Positions 17,258 through 25,352 of a stretch of DNA of 64,000 bases are shown piece after piece. The notes below the pieces were generated by a model. That model was not told the DNA's origin. It saw only the letters and a list, made by a program, of their open reading frames with translations, and searched no databases. Where the stretch lies: NCBI GenBank assembly GCA_958347955.1, contig CATVXH010000003.1, positions 127,320 through 191,319 of the forward strand, written 5' to 3'. The stretch's first letter is position 1; every line of letters begins with the position of its first letter. The translations under genes were made by a program, and so were the position numbers. This DNA comes from an uncultured Sutterella sp. GTDB taxonomy: Bacteria; Pseudomonadota; Gammaproteobacteria; Burkholderiales; Burkholderiaceae_F.

Positions 17258-18343
17258 TTACTCAAACAATCGCATCTGTTGAACCAGATATTCATCTTTA
17301 ACTTCTTGATCGGTTTTGGAAACGGTCAGTCCCAAAAGTCGAATCCCTGTGGAAGGAAGCGTGACATTGTCCATGAGTCGATGAGCAAGCTCAGTAATAG
17401 TATTGGCGTTGTCTAAATACTGTGTTCCGCTGGTGCTTCGGGTTACCGTCGTGAAATCAGGAAAGCGGACCTTTAGCGTTAAGCGTTTGCCTTTGAATTG
17501 TCTGCGAGTGACACGGCGAACCAGTTCCTCTATGACTTCTTTAAGAGCCTCATGAATGGCTTGACCGCGGATATCGCGTCCGAAAGTTTCTTCACAGCCG
17601 ACAGATTTGCGTTCACGGTTCGTGACAACGTCCCGGTCATCAATGCCGCGCACAAAGTTGTAATACGTCAAGCCAGCCTTGCCAAAAAGTTCAGTGAGTC
17701 TGGCAAGACTCATCTCCCGTAACTTAGGTGCTGAATCAATTCCAAGCGCGTGCAGCCGTTTGGCCGTGGCGGGACCAATTCCCCAAAACGCTTCAATCGG
17801 AAGTCTGTCAATGAATTCGAGCGCCTGACTTGGATGAATAACGCATAGCCCATCGGGTTTACGATAGTCGCTCGCAATTTTGGCCAGGAATTTGTTGTAA
17901 CTCACGCCGGCACTGGCGATGAACCCCAATTCCACACGAATATCCTTTTTGATGTTTTTTGCGATTTCCAATCCGGTCGCCGCGCCAATTTTATTTTCCG
18001 TGACATCTAAAAAGGCCTCGTCGATGGAAACCGGTTCGATGATATCGGTATAGCGTTCAAAGATTGCCCTGACCTGACGGGAAACAGCCTGATAGTGCCG
18101 CATGCGAGAATGCACAAAGATGAGTTGAGGACAGAGTTCGCGCGCTTTGGATGACGGCATTGCGGAATGAACGCCGAATTTTCGGGCCTCATAGCTTGCG
18201 GTAGCAACAACACCTCGAGCGCCCGCATGACCCACCGCAATGGGTTTGCCGCGCAGAGCCGGGTGGTCACGCTGTTCTACGGAGGCAAAAAACGCATCCA
18301 TATCCACGTGAATGATTTTTCGAAAGGTCTTCTCAGTTGCCAT
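17258..18343 (-). CDS. dinB: DNA polymerase IV (translesion, Y-family)
   Basis: 361 aa from the ATG at 18343 (MATEKTFRK); an upstream in-frame ATG would add 12 residues. Copies across damaged bases. Seen: HVDMDAFFASVE with the first metal-binding Asp, YEARKFGVHSAMPS, SIDEAFLDVT with the catalytic Asp-Glu pair, AGVSYNKFLAKIASDYRKPDG, and helix-hairpin-helix plus little-finger domains. It lacks an obvious C-terminal clamp-binding QL.LF box apart from the ending QMRLFE, which may serve. No LexA box was identified. Confidence 0.95.
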   Translation of the reverse strand: MATEKTFRKIIHVDMDAFFASVEQRDHPALRGKPIAVGHAGARGVVATASYEARKFGVHSAMPSSKARELCPQLIFVHSRMRHYQAVSRQVRAIFERYTDIIEPVSIDEAFLDVTENKIGAATGLEIAKNIKKDIRVELGFIASAGVSYNKFLAKIASDYRKPDGLCVIHPSQALEFIDRLPIEAFWGIGPATAKRLHALGIDSAPKLREMSLARLTELFGKAGLTYYNFVRGIDDRDVVTNRERKSVGCEETFGRDIRGQAIHEALKEVIEELVRRVTRRQFKGKRLTLKVRFPDFTTVTRSTSGTQYLDNANTITELAHRLMDNVTLPSTGIRLLGLTVSKTDQEVKDEYLVQQMRLFE

Positions 18344-18529
18344 TTGCCCAATTCTAGATGTTTGAAATTGAAATACCAACCGGTTTAATTGTGAAGCCAG
18401 GAAGTCAAATAAGAGAAAAAACTTTAATTTAGGAACGCATTCTGGAAAGGCCTACTATCTTGAAGAGTCAAAATTTGCTAAAGTCAGCAATTTTTGAAAA
18501 TAAAGACTTCGATATACACATTAAAACAC

Positions 18530-19855
18530 ATGACCGGACGATTTAGTTTTACTCAGCGATTGCTGTTAGGCCTGACGCTTTTTTCCATGTTCTTTGGCGC
18601 GGGTAATTTAATTTTCCCGCCTTATTTGGGCTCTCTAGCGGGCACTGACATGCCATGGGCTATGGCAGGCTTTGCTATCACCGCCGTTTGCTTTCCGATA
18701 TTGGGTGTGATGACAGTGGCTCGTTCGGGCGGGCTGATGATGTTGGCAAGCCGTGTGCATCCTCAATTTGCTTTCATTTTTACGTTGTTGATTTATCTGT
18801 CGATCGGACCTTGCGTGGCCATTCCACGCACAGCCAGTACATCGTTTGAAATGGCCCTTGCCCCGATTTTTGCCTCATCAGAAGCGCCGGTGTTTTTTGG
18901 ATTCTCCAAGCTGGTGCTGGCCCAGTTCATTTACTCGATTTTCTTTTTTGTGTTGGCCGGTTTGATGGCTTTGAAACCTGAAAAACTTACGCAGCGTTTG
19001 GGAAAATTCACTTCTCCTGCGCTAATCATCATGATTGCGCTCTTATTCGTCGCGTGTGTTTTCAATCCGATCGCGGGTTACGGTTTGGCGTTGCCGCCGT
19101 ACGATATCAACGCCTTTGTGAGGGGGTTCCTTGAAGGCTATCAAACAATGGATACCCTAGCCGCTCTTAACTTTGGTCTCATCATCGCGCTCAATATTCA
19201 GGCGCTTGGTGTGAAAAGCACAGAGGGTGTTGTGAAGGAAACGGTTAAGGCCGGTCTTATTGCCGGATTCTTTTTGATTACGATTTACCTGGCGCTTGCT
19301 CATGTGGGCGCTACCGTGGGCGGAGCCGGTCTTATTACAGACAACGGCGCCCAAACACTGACTTCCGTTGCCAAAATCCAGTTTGGCTCTTGGGGAATTA
19401 TCCTTTTGGGAATGATCTTTTTTGTGGCGTGTTTAAATACTTGTGTTGGATTATTGTCCTGTTGCAGCGACTATTTCACCAAAGTGTTCCCGGCTCTTTC
19501 GTACCGTGGTTGGCTTTTGGTTTTTGTGCTTTGCAGTATGGTGGTTTCCAATGCCGGCTTGACTCTCATTTTGAAACTTTCCATTCCGGTTTTGATGGCC
19601 ATTTATCCGGTTGCGTTGATGCTTATCATTTTAGGATTGACTCATCAGTTTAACCGTCACTATTCAAAAGTTTATCCGCTCACAATCGCATTCACGGCGA
19701 TTTTCAGCGTGGCGGGCGCCATTCAGGATATCGGCGTGGATATTCCGTTTCTTTCCTATCTTCCTTTTTATTCCATTGGTTTGGAATGGATCGCCCCAGC
19801 TTTGATCGGTTGGGTTATCGGTATTTTTTATTCTGAACGCCGCTTTGAGGTATAG
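18530..19855 (+). CDS. brnQ: Branched-chain amino acid:cation symporter
   Basis: 441 aa from ATG 18530; an upstream TTG frame start is less likely. About twelve membrane segments. Seen: the LIVCS-family start FFGAGNLIFPPYLG and GPCVAIPRTASTSFE in the third segment region. Imports leucine, isoleucine and valine with Na+. No clear ribosome-binding site. The next gene follows after 54 bases with a TATAAT at 19875-19880. Confidence 0.93.
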   Translation: MTGRFSFTQRLLLGLTLFSMFFGAGNLIFPPYLGSLAGTDMPWAMAGFAITAVCFPILGVMTVARSGGLMMLASRVHPQFAFIFTLLIYLSIGPCVAIPRTASTSFEMALAPIFASSEAPVFFGFSKLVLAQFIYSIFFFVLAGLMALKPEKLTQRLGKFTSPALIIMIALLFVACVFNPIAGYGLALPPYDINAFVRGFLEGYQTMDTLAALNFGLIIALNIQALGVKSTEGVVKETVKAGLIAGFFLITIYLALAHVGATVGGAGLITDNGAQTLTSVAKIQFGSWGIILLGMIFFVACLNTCVGLLSCCSDYFTKVFPALSYRGWLLVFVLCSMVVSNAGLTLILKLSIPVLMAIYPVALMLIILGLTHQFNRHYSKVYPLTIAFTAIFSVAGAIQDIGVDIPFLSYLPFYSIGLEWIAPALIGWVIGIFYSERRFEV

Positions 19856-19909
19856 CAGATTCGGTGACTGTTCCTATAATGACACGTCAAATTTTCAGAG
19901 AGGGATAAG

Positions 19910-20500
19910 GTGCAGTTTTTAGAGATCTTTGGCATCGCGGTGGCTCTGTCAATTGATGCCATGGTGGTCGCCTTGTGTTGGGGCGCGGTGCAACATCAAA
20001 TCAAGGCTTCCCACATTGTGAAATTCTCTGTGGTTTTCGGAGGATTTCAGGCATTGATGCCGGCTCTTGGGTGGTTAGCCGGCGGCGCGCTTTATGATCT
20101 CATCAGCGCATGGGACCATTGGGTGGCATTTGCTTTATTGGTCTTCGTGTCTGCGTCAATGGTTAAGGAAGCATTTGAAAAAGAAGAAAACGAGCAGTGC
20201 GAGTGCCGAGCGATGGGCAATGATATTGCTTGGGGAAAATTGGCGATGTTAGCGGTCGCCACGAGTTTGGATGCGCTGGCTGTCGGTTTTTCTTTCGCAA
20301 TGGTTTCGATGCCCATTCTGATGCCGGCAACGGTCATAGGGATTGTTTGCGCGATCCTGACAGCTTTGTCAATGATAGCGGCAAGGTTTTTATCTGAAAA
20401 AGCCGCCCGTCACAGTCAAAAATTGTCTCTGCTCGGGGCGGCTGTGCTGCTTTTAATCGGATTGAGGATCCTTTTTGAGCACGGAGTGTTAGGCAATTAG
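19910..20500 (+). CDS. mntP: MntP-type manganese efflux pump
   Basis: 196 aa, six membrane segments in two repeats. GTG start with GAGGGA upstream. Seen: repeat motifs SIDAMVVAL in helix 1 and SLDALAVGFSF in helix 4, whose Asp residues handle Mn2+ in this family, and a Cys/Glu loop (EENEQCECR) between the halves. Exports Mn2+. The 54-base upstream gap is too short for the yybP-ykoY riboswitch that controls some homologues. The stop codon overlaps that of the asparaginase gene on the other strand. Confidence 0.92.
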   Translation: MQFLEIFGIAVALSIDAMVVALCWGAVQHQIKASHIVKFSVVFGGFQALMPALGWLAGGALYDLISAWDHWVAFALLVFVSASMVKEAFEKEENEQCECRAMGNDIAWGKLAMLAVATSLDALAVGFSFAMVSMPILMPATVIGIVCAILTALSMIAARFLSEKAARHSQKLSLLGAAVLLLIGLRILFEHGVLGN

Positions 20501-21501
20501 TAGCGCTCAAACATCTCTCTTAAAGTATCAACATCGGTGATGCCTTTCTTAAGAGCCAGTTGCAAAAGCACGCGCGACTTTACGGCCGACAAATTCCATG
20601 AAGAAATTAATCCGGCTTCTTCCCACTCGCTTAATCCGTTAAAGACCGCTCCCGTGAAAACTCGCGAGCTTCGAACCACGCGCACACCGGCTTGAGAGGC
20701 TCTCACTAAGCCGGGAAGCACCTTGTCAGGAATGCATCCGTTGCCCAGTCCCGCAAATACAATGCCCTTCGTTCCAATGGCCACCGCTGCGTCAACGAGT
20801 TTGTCATCATCGTCGGCATGAGAAATCAGTATATCCACTCTGGGGAACGATTCATCTTTGTCAAAATCATGAATGCTGAACGGAGTGCTTACCGTGTGAG
20901 GACGCGTTGTGCGGTTGTTGTACATGACCGCGTTGTCAACAACTGTGCCAAGTTCTCCATTGTTGAGTCCGGAAAATGTGGCCACGTTGGTGGTATTTGT
21001 TTTGGTGCTGAATCGCGCGCTGCCGATGGTGTTATTGAGAACCATCAAAACGCCGAGACCTTTGGATTGGTCATCAAGCGCCACTTGGAAAGCGTTGTAC
21101 AAGTTTAGGATGCCGTCGGCAGAAAGGGCGGTAGCCGGGCGCATGGCGCCGGTGATGACAACAGGCTTTTGTGTTTTCAAAATAAGGTGAAGGAAATAAG
21201 CGGTTTCCTCCATTGTGTCGGTGCCGTGCGTAATGACAACACCGTCAATATCGTCACGGTCAACAGCGGTCTGAACACTGCGCGCAAGCTTAAGCCAAAT
21301 TTCAGAAGTCATCGAACTGGAGTCCACATGGCTTACCGCTTCCTGTTCCAGTTCTATTCTGTCTTTTAAATCGGGCAACTGATCAAGCAACGCATTGATT
21401 GATAAATGTCCCAAACGGTACCCGGTGGTTTGAGTGGCGCTTTCGCCGGAACTTACAATGGTGCCGCCTGTAGACATGAGGATGATTTTTTTCTTAGCCA
21501 T
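20497..21501 (-). CDS. ansA: L-asparaginase
   Basis: 334 aa. Hydrolyses asparagine to aspartate and ammonia. Seen: both catalytic threonine motifs, STGGTI near the start and THGTDTMEET, plus the Lys/Asp region GAMRPATALSADG. The N-terminus MAKKKIILMS is not a signal peptide, so it should be cytosolic, although the sequence resembles type II enzymes; the symbol is therefore tentative (ansA or ansB). An aspartate-racemase remnant lies just upstream on the other strand. Stop codon overlaps that of mntP. Confidence 0.9.
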   Translation of the reverse strand: MAKKKIILMSTGGTIVSSGESATQTTGYRLGHLSINALLDQLPDLKDRIELEQEAVSHVDSSSMTSEIWLKLARSVQTAVDRDDIDGVVITHGTDTMEETAYFLHLILKTQKPVVITGAMRPATALSADGILNLYNAFQVALDDQSKGLGVLMVLNNTIGSARFSTKTNTTNVATFSGLNNGELGTVVDNAVMYNNRTTRPHTVSTPFSIHDFDKDESFPRVDILISHADDDDKLVDAAVAIGTKGIVFAGLGNGCIPDKVLPGLVRASQAGVRVVRSSRVFTGAVFNGLSEWEEAGLISSWNLSAVKSRVLLQLALKKGITDVDTLREMFERY

Positions 21502-21556
21502 AATGGGTTCCCCTGAAATTAGTTGTTTCGTATTATGCCAAAAGAGAACGGTTTGC

Positions 21557-21721
21557 CTTGTTGAGAAATTAAAAACTCAAGGAGTCGAAGGCGTTATTTT
21601 AGGTTGTACAGAGATCGGCCTTTTGATTAAGCAGTCGGATACGAATTTGCCTGTTTTCGATACGACTGAAATACACGCAAAAGCGGCGGTTGATTTCGCG
21701 CTCGCTTCCGAAAGCGTTTAG
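21557..21721 (+). pseudogene. Aspartate/glutamate racemase, C-terminal remnant
   Basis: About 53 residues that match the end of the YgeA-type racemase family: VEGVILGCTEIGLLI contains the second catalytic Cys motif (GCTEIG), followed by PVFDTTEIHAKAAVDFAL. The N-terminal two thirds, including the first catalytic Cys, is missing; the upstream DNA is the start and promoter region of asparaginase. It therefore looks like a deletion remnant. Racemase beside asparaginase would have linked asparagine breakdown to D-aspartate. Confidence 0.75.
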
Positions 21722-21796
21722 GTTCGGGAAGCGAAAAAATTAAAAATCGTTATAGCTAACGAATTGAAAATGCGTTAGAATACGGCGAATTTTCGT

Positions 21797-21840
21797 GAAA
21801 CCCATATGGGTTTCGTTTTTTATTGTGGCTTTTTCGCCAC
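21797..21840 (+). terminator. Terminator and second hairpin before rpsP
   Basis: GAAACCC/GGGTTTC stem (21797-21803 with 21808-21814) followed by GTTTTTTATT is a classic intrinsic terminator. A second hairpin, GTGGC/GCCAC (21825-21829 with 21836-21840), follows directly. Together they lie 32-75 bases before the rpsP start, so they may be an rpsP leader attenuator if transcription starts upstream of 21797, or end transcripts from the racemase remnant. Confidence 0.7.
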
Positions 21841-21871
21841 GTTTACTTTATAGACACAAGAGGTAAATTAA

Positions 21872-22123
21872 ATGGTCGTTATTCGTCTTGCTCGCGGCGG
21901 TTCCAAGAAGCGTCCTTTCTACAATATCGTTGTGACGGATTCCCGTAACCCCCGTGACGGTCGTTTTATCGAACGCTTGGGCTTTTACAACCCGATGGCT
22001 GCCGGTCAAGCCGTGAAGTTCCAAATTGCTGACGAACGTCTCACGCATTGGATTGGTCAAGGCGCTCAAATGAGCGACACGGTTGCTCGTTTGGTCAAGC
22101 AAGCCAAGAAGGCTGCTGCCTAA
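21872..22123 (+). CDS. rpsP: 30S ribosomal protein S16
   Basis: 83 aa. Small-subunit assembly protein. Seen: the typical [18 protein letters not shown] start and [18 protein letters not shown] ribosome-binding site. It is followed by rimM after 206 bases with several hairpins; trmD and rplS, which usually complete this operon, are not here. Confidence 0.97.
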   Translation: MVVIRLARGGSKKRPFYNIVVTDSRNPRDGRFIERLGFYNPMAAGQAVKFQIADERLTHWIGQGAQMSDTVARLVKQAKKAAA

Positions 22124-22329
22124 TCGAAAATTCGGCAAACTCTGTTTGCTTGAAGGGCGATTCCTTCATCGTTGATTTGCGTTGCGGCGTTAAAAGCTGT
22201 TTCGTACGAACTATCTAAACAAACGGAATTGTGTCTACCGTTTGGGTTTGTAATTTGAAGACTTTGGCCGCGAGTATCTAAAGCGCAAAAAATGATTAAA
22301 GGAATGGCCCTTTTTCTTTCTTTTTTCTT
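22124..22329 (+). other. Hairpin-rich spacer between rpsP and rimM
   Basis: No gene seen. Perfect stems: GCAAAC/GTTTGC (22135-22149), GAAGG/CCTTC (22152-22167) and CAAACGG/CCGTTTG (22220-22244). None is followed by a T-run, so they may set rimM expression or message processing rather than terminate. A pyrimidine-only stretch, not a Shine-Dalgarno, sits directly before the rimM ATG. Confidence 0.45.
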
Positions 22330-22863
22330 ATGACAGACAAACACACAAACGATTTAATTGAGGTCGGCCGCACGGCCGGAGCCTATGGCGTTCGAGGTTG
22401 GGTTCGCATAGTGCCTATGGGCAGACAAGGTGACTTGCTTTTCGAAAGCGATCGTTGGTGGTTTTTACCCTACCCCAGAAAACATGGCGTGGCGCCGAAA
22501 CTTTTGACGGTGGCAGAACTCAAGGCGCACGGGAAAGACTTTATTGCCAGAATTAACGAAATTACCACTCGCGAGGAAGCGATGGCGTTAAAAGGCAGCC
22601 TTCTAGTCAGTCGCGACGATCTTCCGCAATTGCAGGAGGGCGAGTTTTATGACGATGATCTGTTGGGATTTGCCGTCAAAAATCTTCAGGGTGAGGTCTT
22701 GGGAGAAGTCGTTGGCGTAACCGATAACGGCGCTCAGGATCTTTTGGCTGTCAAAAGCACTCAAGAATCGCAGTTCTACATTCCCATGGTCGATGCCTAT
22801 ATCGAAGTCATTGACTTAGAGAAGTCAGAAGTGATTGTCGATTGGTCTCTTGATTGGAATTAG
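22330..22863 (+). CDS. rimM: Ribosome maturation factor RimM
   Basis: 177 aa. Binds S19 and helps 30S head assembly. Seen: N-terminal RimM barrel with EVGRTAGAYGVRGWVRI, and a C-terminal PRC-barrel with EFYDDDLLGF and VDAYIEVID. No Shine-Dalgarno: the start follows a run of T and C, suggesting weak or leaderless-type initiation. Stop codon overlaps the nth stop codon on the other strand. Confidence 0.93.
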   Translation: MTDKHTNDLIEVGRTAGAYGVRGWVRIVPMGRQGDLLFESDRWWFLPYPRKHGVAPKLLTVAELKAHGKDFIARINEITTREEAMALKGSLLVSRDDLPQLQEGEFYDDDLLGFAVKNLQGEVLGEVVGVTDNGAQDLLAVKSTQESQFYIPMVDAYIEVIDLEKSEVIVDWSLDWN

Positions 22864-23495
22864 GCTAAATTTTTCTTCTTGAACTCGCATAAATCCGAAA
22901 TCGGGCAGTTGCCGCATTCGGGTTTCGTGGCTTTGCAGCAGTAGCGGCCATGCAACAGCAACCAGTGGTGCGCGTCTTTTTTGAATTCATCAGGCACGAA
23001 TTTCAGAAGTTTTCTTTCCACTTCCTCAGGTGTCTTTCCTGGGGCAAACATTGTTCGGTTGCAGACTCTAAAGATGTGGGTGTCGACGGCAATCGTCGGG
23101 TGGCCAAAAGCCACATTAAGCACGACGTTTGCGGTTTTTCTGCCGACGCCGGGCAAACTTTCAAGCGCGAGTCTGTCGTCGGGCACTTTACCGTCGTATT
23201 GGTTGATTAATTTTTCACACAATGCGATGACGTGTTTGGCTTTATTGCGATATAAGCCTATGTTTTTGATGTAAGGGATCAGACCCTCGACACCCAATTT
23301 AAAAATTGCCTCAGGTGTGTGGGCGATGGGATAAAGCTCTCGAGTGGCTATATTGACGCTTTTGTCTGTGGCTTGTGCTGAGAGCACCACCGCAACCAAT
23401 AATTCGAACGGGGTGCTGTATTCGAGTTCACTTTTCGGATTGGGGCGAGCCTCGGCTAACCGCCTCATGATTTCATAGCGCTTGGCTTTATTCAT
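22860..23495 (-). CDS. nth: Endonuclease III
   Basis: 211 aa. DNA glycosylase/AP lyase that removes oxidised pyrimidines. Seen: helix-hairpin-helix SLPGVGRKTANVVL with the catalytic Lys, DTHIFRVCNR with the catalytic Asp, and the [4Fe-4S] loop C-x6-C-x2-C-x5-C at the end (CKATKPECGNCPISDLC). The start overlaps rsxB by four bases (ATGA), so the two are coupled. Confidence 0.96.
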   Translation of the reverse strand: MNKAKRYEIMRRLAEARPNPKSELEYSTPFELLVAVVLSAQATDKSVNIATRELYPIAHTPEAIFKLGVEGLIPYIKNIGLYRNKAKHVIALCEKLINQYDGKVPDDRLALESLPGVGRKTANVVLNVAFGHPTIAVDTHIFRVCNRTMFAPGKTPEEVERKLLKFVPDEFKKDAHHWLLLHGRYCCKATKPECGNCPISDLCEFKKKNLA

Positions 23496-24067
23496 TTTTT
23501 GACCCTCGAAAGAATATCGGCCAAAATAGCTTTTTTCTTATCAGCCGAGCTTTGAGCGTTCAGCCTTGCATCTCGTTCGGCCTGACGATCTCTCTCCCTT
23601 TGCAGTTTCTGACGGTATCTTGCGCGCGCTGCCAAAGCTCGCTCTCGCGTCCACTCAAAAGGCGCGGGTTCCAGATCAATGCAATCCACTGGACAAGCCA
23701 CAATGCACAGGGCGCATCCCGTGCACCAATCGGTGATCACCCCATGAAGACGTTTGGGCGCGCCGACAATCGCGTTGGTCGGGCAAACCGCCACACATTT
23801 TCTGCAACCGATACAGACATCAGGATTAATTCGCGAGACTTCAAGCGGCACCTCATGGCCGTACTCAGGATCAAGCGCGAGAGGTTTTTGACCTGTCACG
23901 CGTGCTAGGGCGTTGATTCCTTTCTGTCCTCCCGGAGCGCAACGGTTGATCGGCGCTTCGCCCATGGCAATAGCCCACGCGTAGTTCCTGCAGCCGTCAA
24001 AACCGCATTGCCGACATTGCGTTTGTGGCAGTACTTCGTCTATGGACTCAATCAGATTTTCATGCAT
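23492..24067 (-). CDS. rsxB: RsxB/RnfB-type iron-sulphur electron-transfer protein
   Basis: 191 aa. Seen: an N-terminal 4Fe-4S domain with QCRQCGFDGCRNYA and a later Cys (about residues 17-45), then two bacterial ferredoxin clusters (CIGCRKCVAVCP and CTGCALCIVACP), then a basic coiled C-terminus (RARYRQKLQRERDRQAERD). No membrane anchor, unlike RnfB of the six-subunit complex, and no other rnf gene is near. Likely a soluble electron carrier; partners fpr and fdxA lie directly upstream. Overlaps nth by ATGA. Confidence 0.85.
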   Translation of the reverse strand: MHENLIESIDEVLPQTQCRQCGFDGCRNYAWAIAMGEAPINRCAPGGQKGINALARVTGQKPLALDPEYGHEVPLEVSRINPDVCIGCRKCVAVCPTNAIVGAPKRLHGVITDWCTGCALCIVACPVDCIDLEPAPFEWTRERALAARARYRQKLQRERDRQAERDARLNAQSSADKKKAILADILSRVKK

Positions 24068-24073
24068 GATGAA

Positions 24074-24844
24074 CTACCAGAAATTTTCGGCTACATAGGT
24101 GCCGAGTTTGTTACCGCGGGGAGCTGTGAATCCGCGCTCTTTCAGAACCTTTTTCATTGAATCAACAAAACCGGGATTGCCGCAGATCATGGCGCGCACC
24201 CATTGAGGCGTAAAAGAGAACCCCATTTTTTCAAAGTCGCCATCGGCGATGGCTTGGGGAACCCGTTTGGTGATTTCGCCACATAGGCATGGGTCGGATT
24301 CGCGGGTTGTGGCGGCGATAAACCGGAAATTGAGTTCTCGATTTTGACTGCGCACAGCTTGCATGAAGGCATCGGTTAACGTTATGTCATCGGCGCATCG
24401 AGCGCAGTGCACGACAACAACATTGTCGAATCTTTCCCAAGGGTTGTTTTTGACAACAGATAGGAAAGCGGAAAGTCCGGTGCCGGAAGCAAAGCAAAAG
24501 AGCGTTCCGCCATTTTCAAGCCGTTCGGGCAACATCAAGCCATAGGCCGTGTCATCGACATAGACCGTATCGCCAACCTTGAGTTCAAAAAGTTTCGGGC
24601 TCAACGCGCCGCCTAAAACACGCGCGACATAAAAACTTAATTTATTTTCCCTGGGATGACTGGCCAGCGAGTAGGGGCGCATGAGAAAGTCCTCATCGCC
24701 TTGAGGGTTCTCTTTTAGCGCCACGCCGCAACGGACAAACTGCCCCGGCCGGTAAGTAAACCCCGCGGGCTTGGTCACGGAAAAAAACATCACTCGGTCA
24801 TTGTGATGAGACAGCTCGGTGATAGTGACGGCTTGAATTGTCAT
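24074..24844 (-). CDS. fpr: Ferredoxin-NADP reductase
   Basis: 256 aa, bacterial subclass I length. Seen: FAD-binding RPYSLAS, the NADP-binding glycine motif ASGTGLSAFLSV, and the C-terminal end YVAENFW with an aromatic last residue. Moves electrons between NADPH and ferredoxin, here most likely the ferredoxin encoded just upstream. Six bases separate it from rsxB. Cytosolic. Confidence 0.93.
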   Translation of the reverse strand: MTIQAVTITELSHHNDRVMFFSVTKPAGFTYRPGQFVRCGVALKENPQGDEDFLMRPYSLASHPRENKLSFYVARVLGGALSPKLFELKVGDTVYVDDTAYGLMLPERLENGGTLFCFASGTGLSAFLSVVKNNPWERFDNVVVVHCARCADDITLTDAFMQAVRSQNRELNFRFIAATTRESDPCLCGEITKRVPQAIADGDFEKMGFSFTPQWVRAMICGNPGFVDSMKKVLKERGFTAPRGNKLGTYVAENFW

Positions 24845-24866
24845 ATATCAGCCTTAATAAGAATGA

Positions 24867-24894
24867 AGCCTGTCCGGAATCTCACGGGCAGGCT
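24867..24894 (-). terminator. Terminator-like hairpin between fdxA and fpr
   Basis: 10-bp stem AGCCTGTCCG against CGGGCAGGCT (24867-24876 with 24885-24894) with one G-T pair and an 8-base loop, followed on the minus strand by a T-rich run (TTCATTCTTATT). Ferredoxin is probably made in excess over fpr. Confidence 0.65.
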
Positions 24895-24916
24895 CTGTTA
24901 AAAAACTTCGCCGCTG

Positions 24917-25243
24917 TTATTCAGTCTTGAGATACTGGCGTTTGTTAGGCACGCCATGCCACTTGTCCGCATCAGCGGGGCGGGGACGCTGCCGAGTGAT
25001 GGAAGGCCACTTTTTGGAAAGTTCAGCGTTCAAAGCGATGAACTCTTCCTGTCCTTCGGGCACGTCATCTTCATGGAAAATCGCCTCTTCAGGACATTCA
25101 GGCACGCAGACAGCGCAATCAATGCATTCATCCGGATCAATCACAAGGAAATTCGGACCGACACGGAAGCAGTCCACAGGACAGACGGCCACACAGGCTG
25201 TATCCGTGCAGTTAATACAGGGGTCACATACTACATGAGCCAC
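24917..25243 (-). CDS. fdxA: 7Fe ferredoxin
   Basis: 108 aa. Small electron carrier with one [3Fe-4S] and one [4Fe-4S] cluster. Seen: N-terminal cysteines 6, 9, 12, 17 and 21, then [12 protein letters not shown], and the long C-terminal extension usual for this type ([14 protein letters not shown]). It heads a minus-strand run with fpr, rsxB and nth, all of them redox or Fe-S proteins. Confidence 0.95.
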   Translation of the reverse strand: MAHVVCDPCINCTDTACVAVCPVDCFRVGPNFLVIDPDECIDCAVCVPECPEEAIFHEDDVPEGQEEFIALNAELSKKWPSITRQRPRPADADKWHGVPNKRQYLKTE

Positions 25244-25352
25244 GGTTTTCTCCCTACTGAAATTTTTAATTTAATTTTTGAATTCTAACGCAGATATCCG
25301 TGAAAAAGGCTAGACTAAACACATCGAAAACCATACGAAAAGGCTTAGCATT

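Noticed and set aside
19856..19909. Manganese (yybP-ykoY) riboswitch before mntP
   Set aside because: The gap is only 54 bases, too short for that element, and none of its conserved loops are seen.
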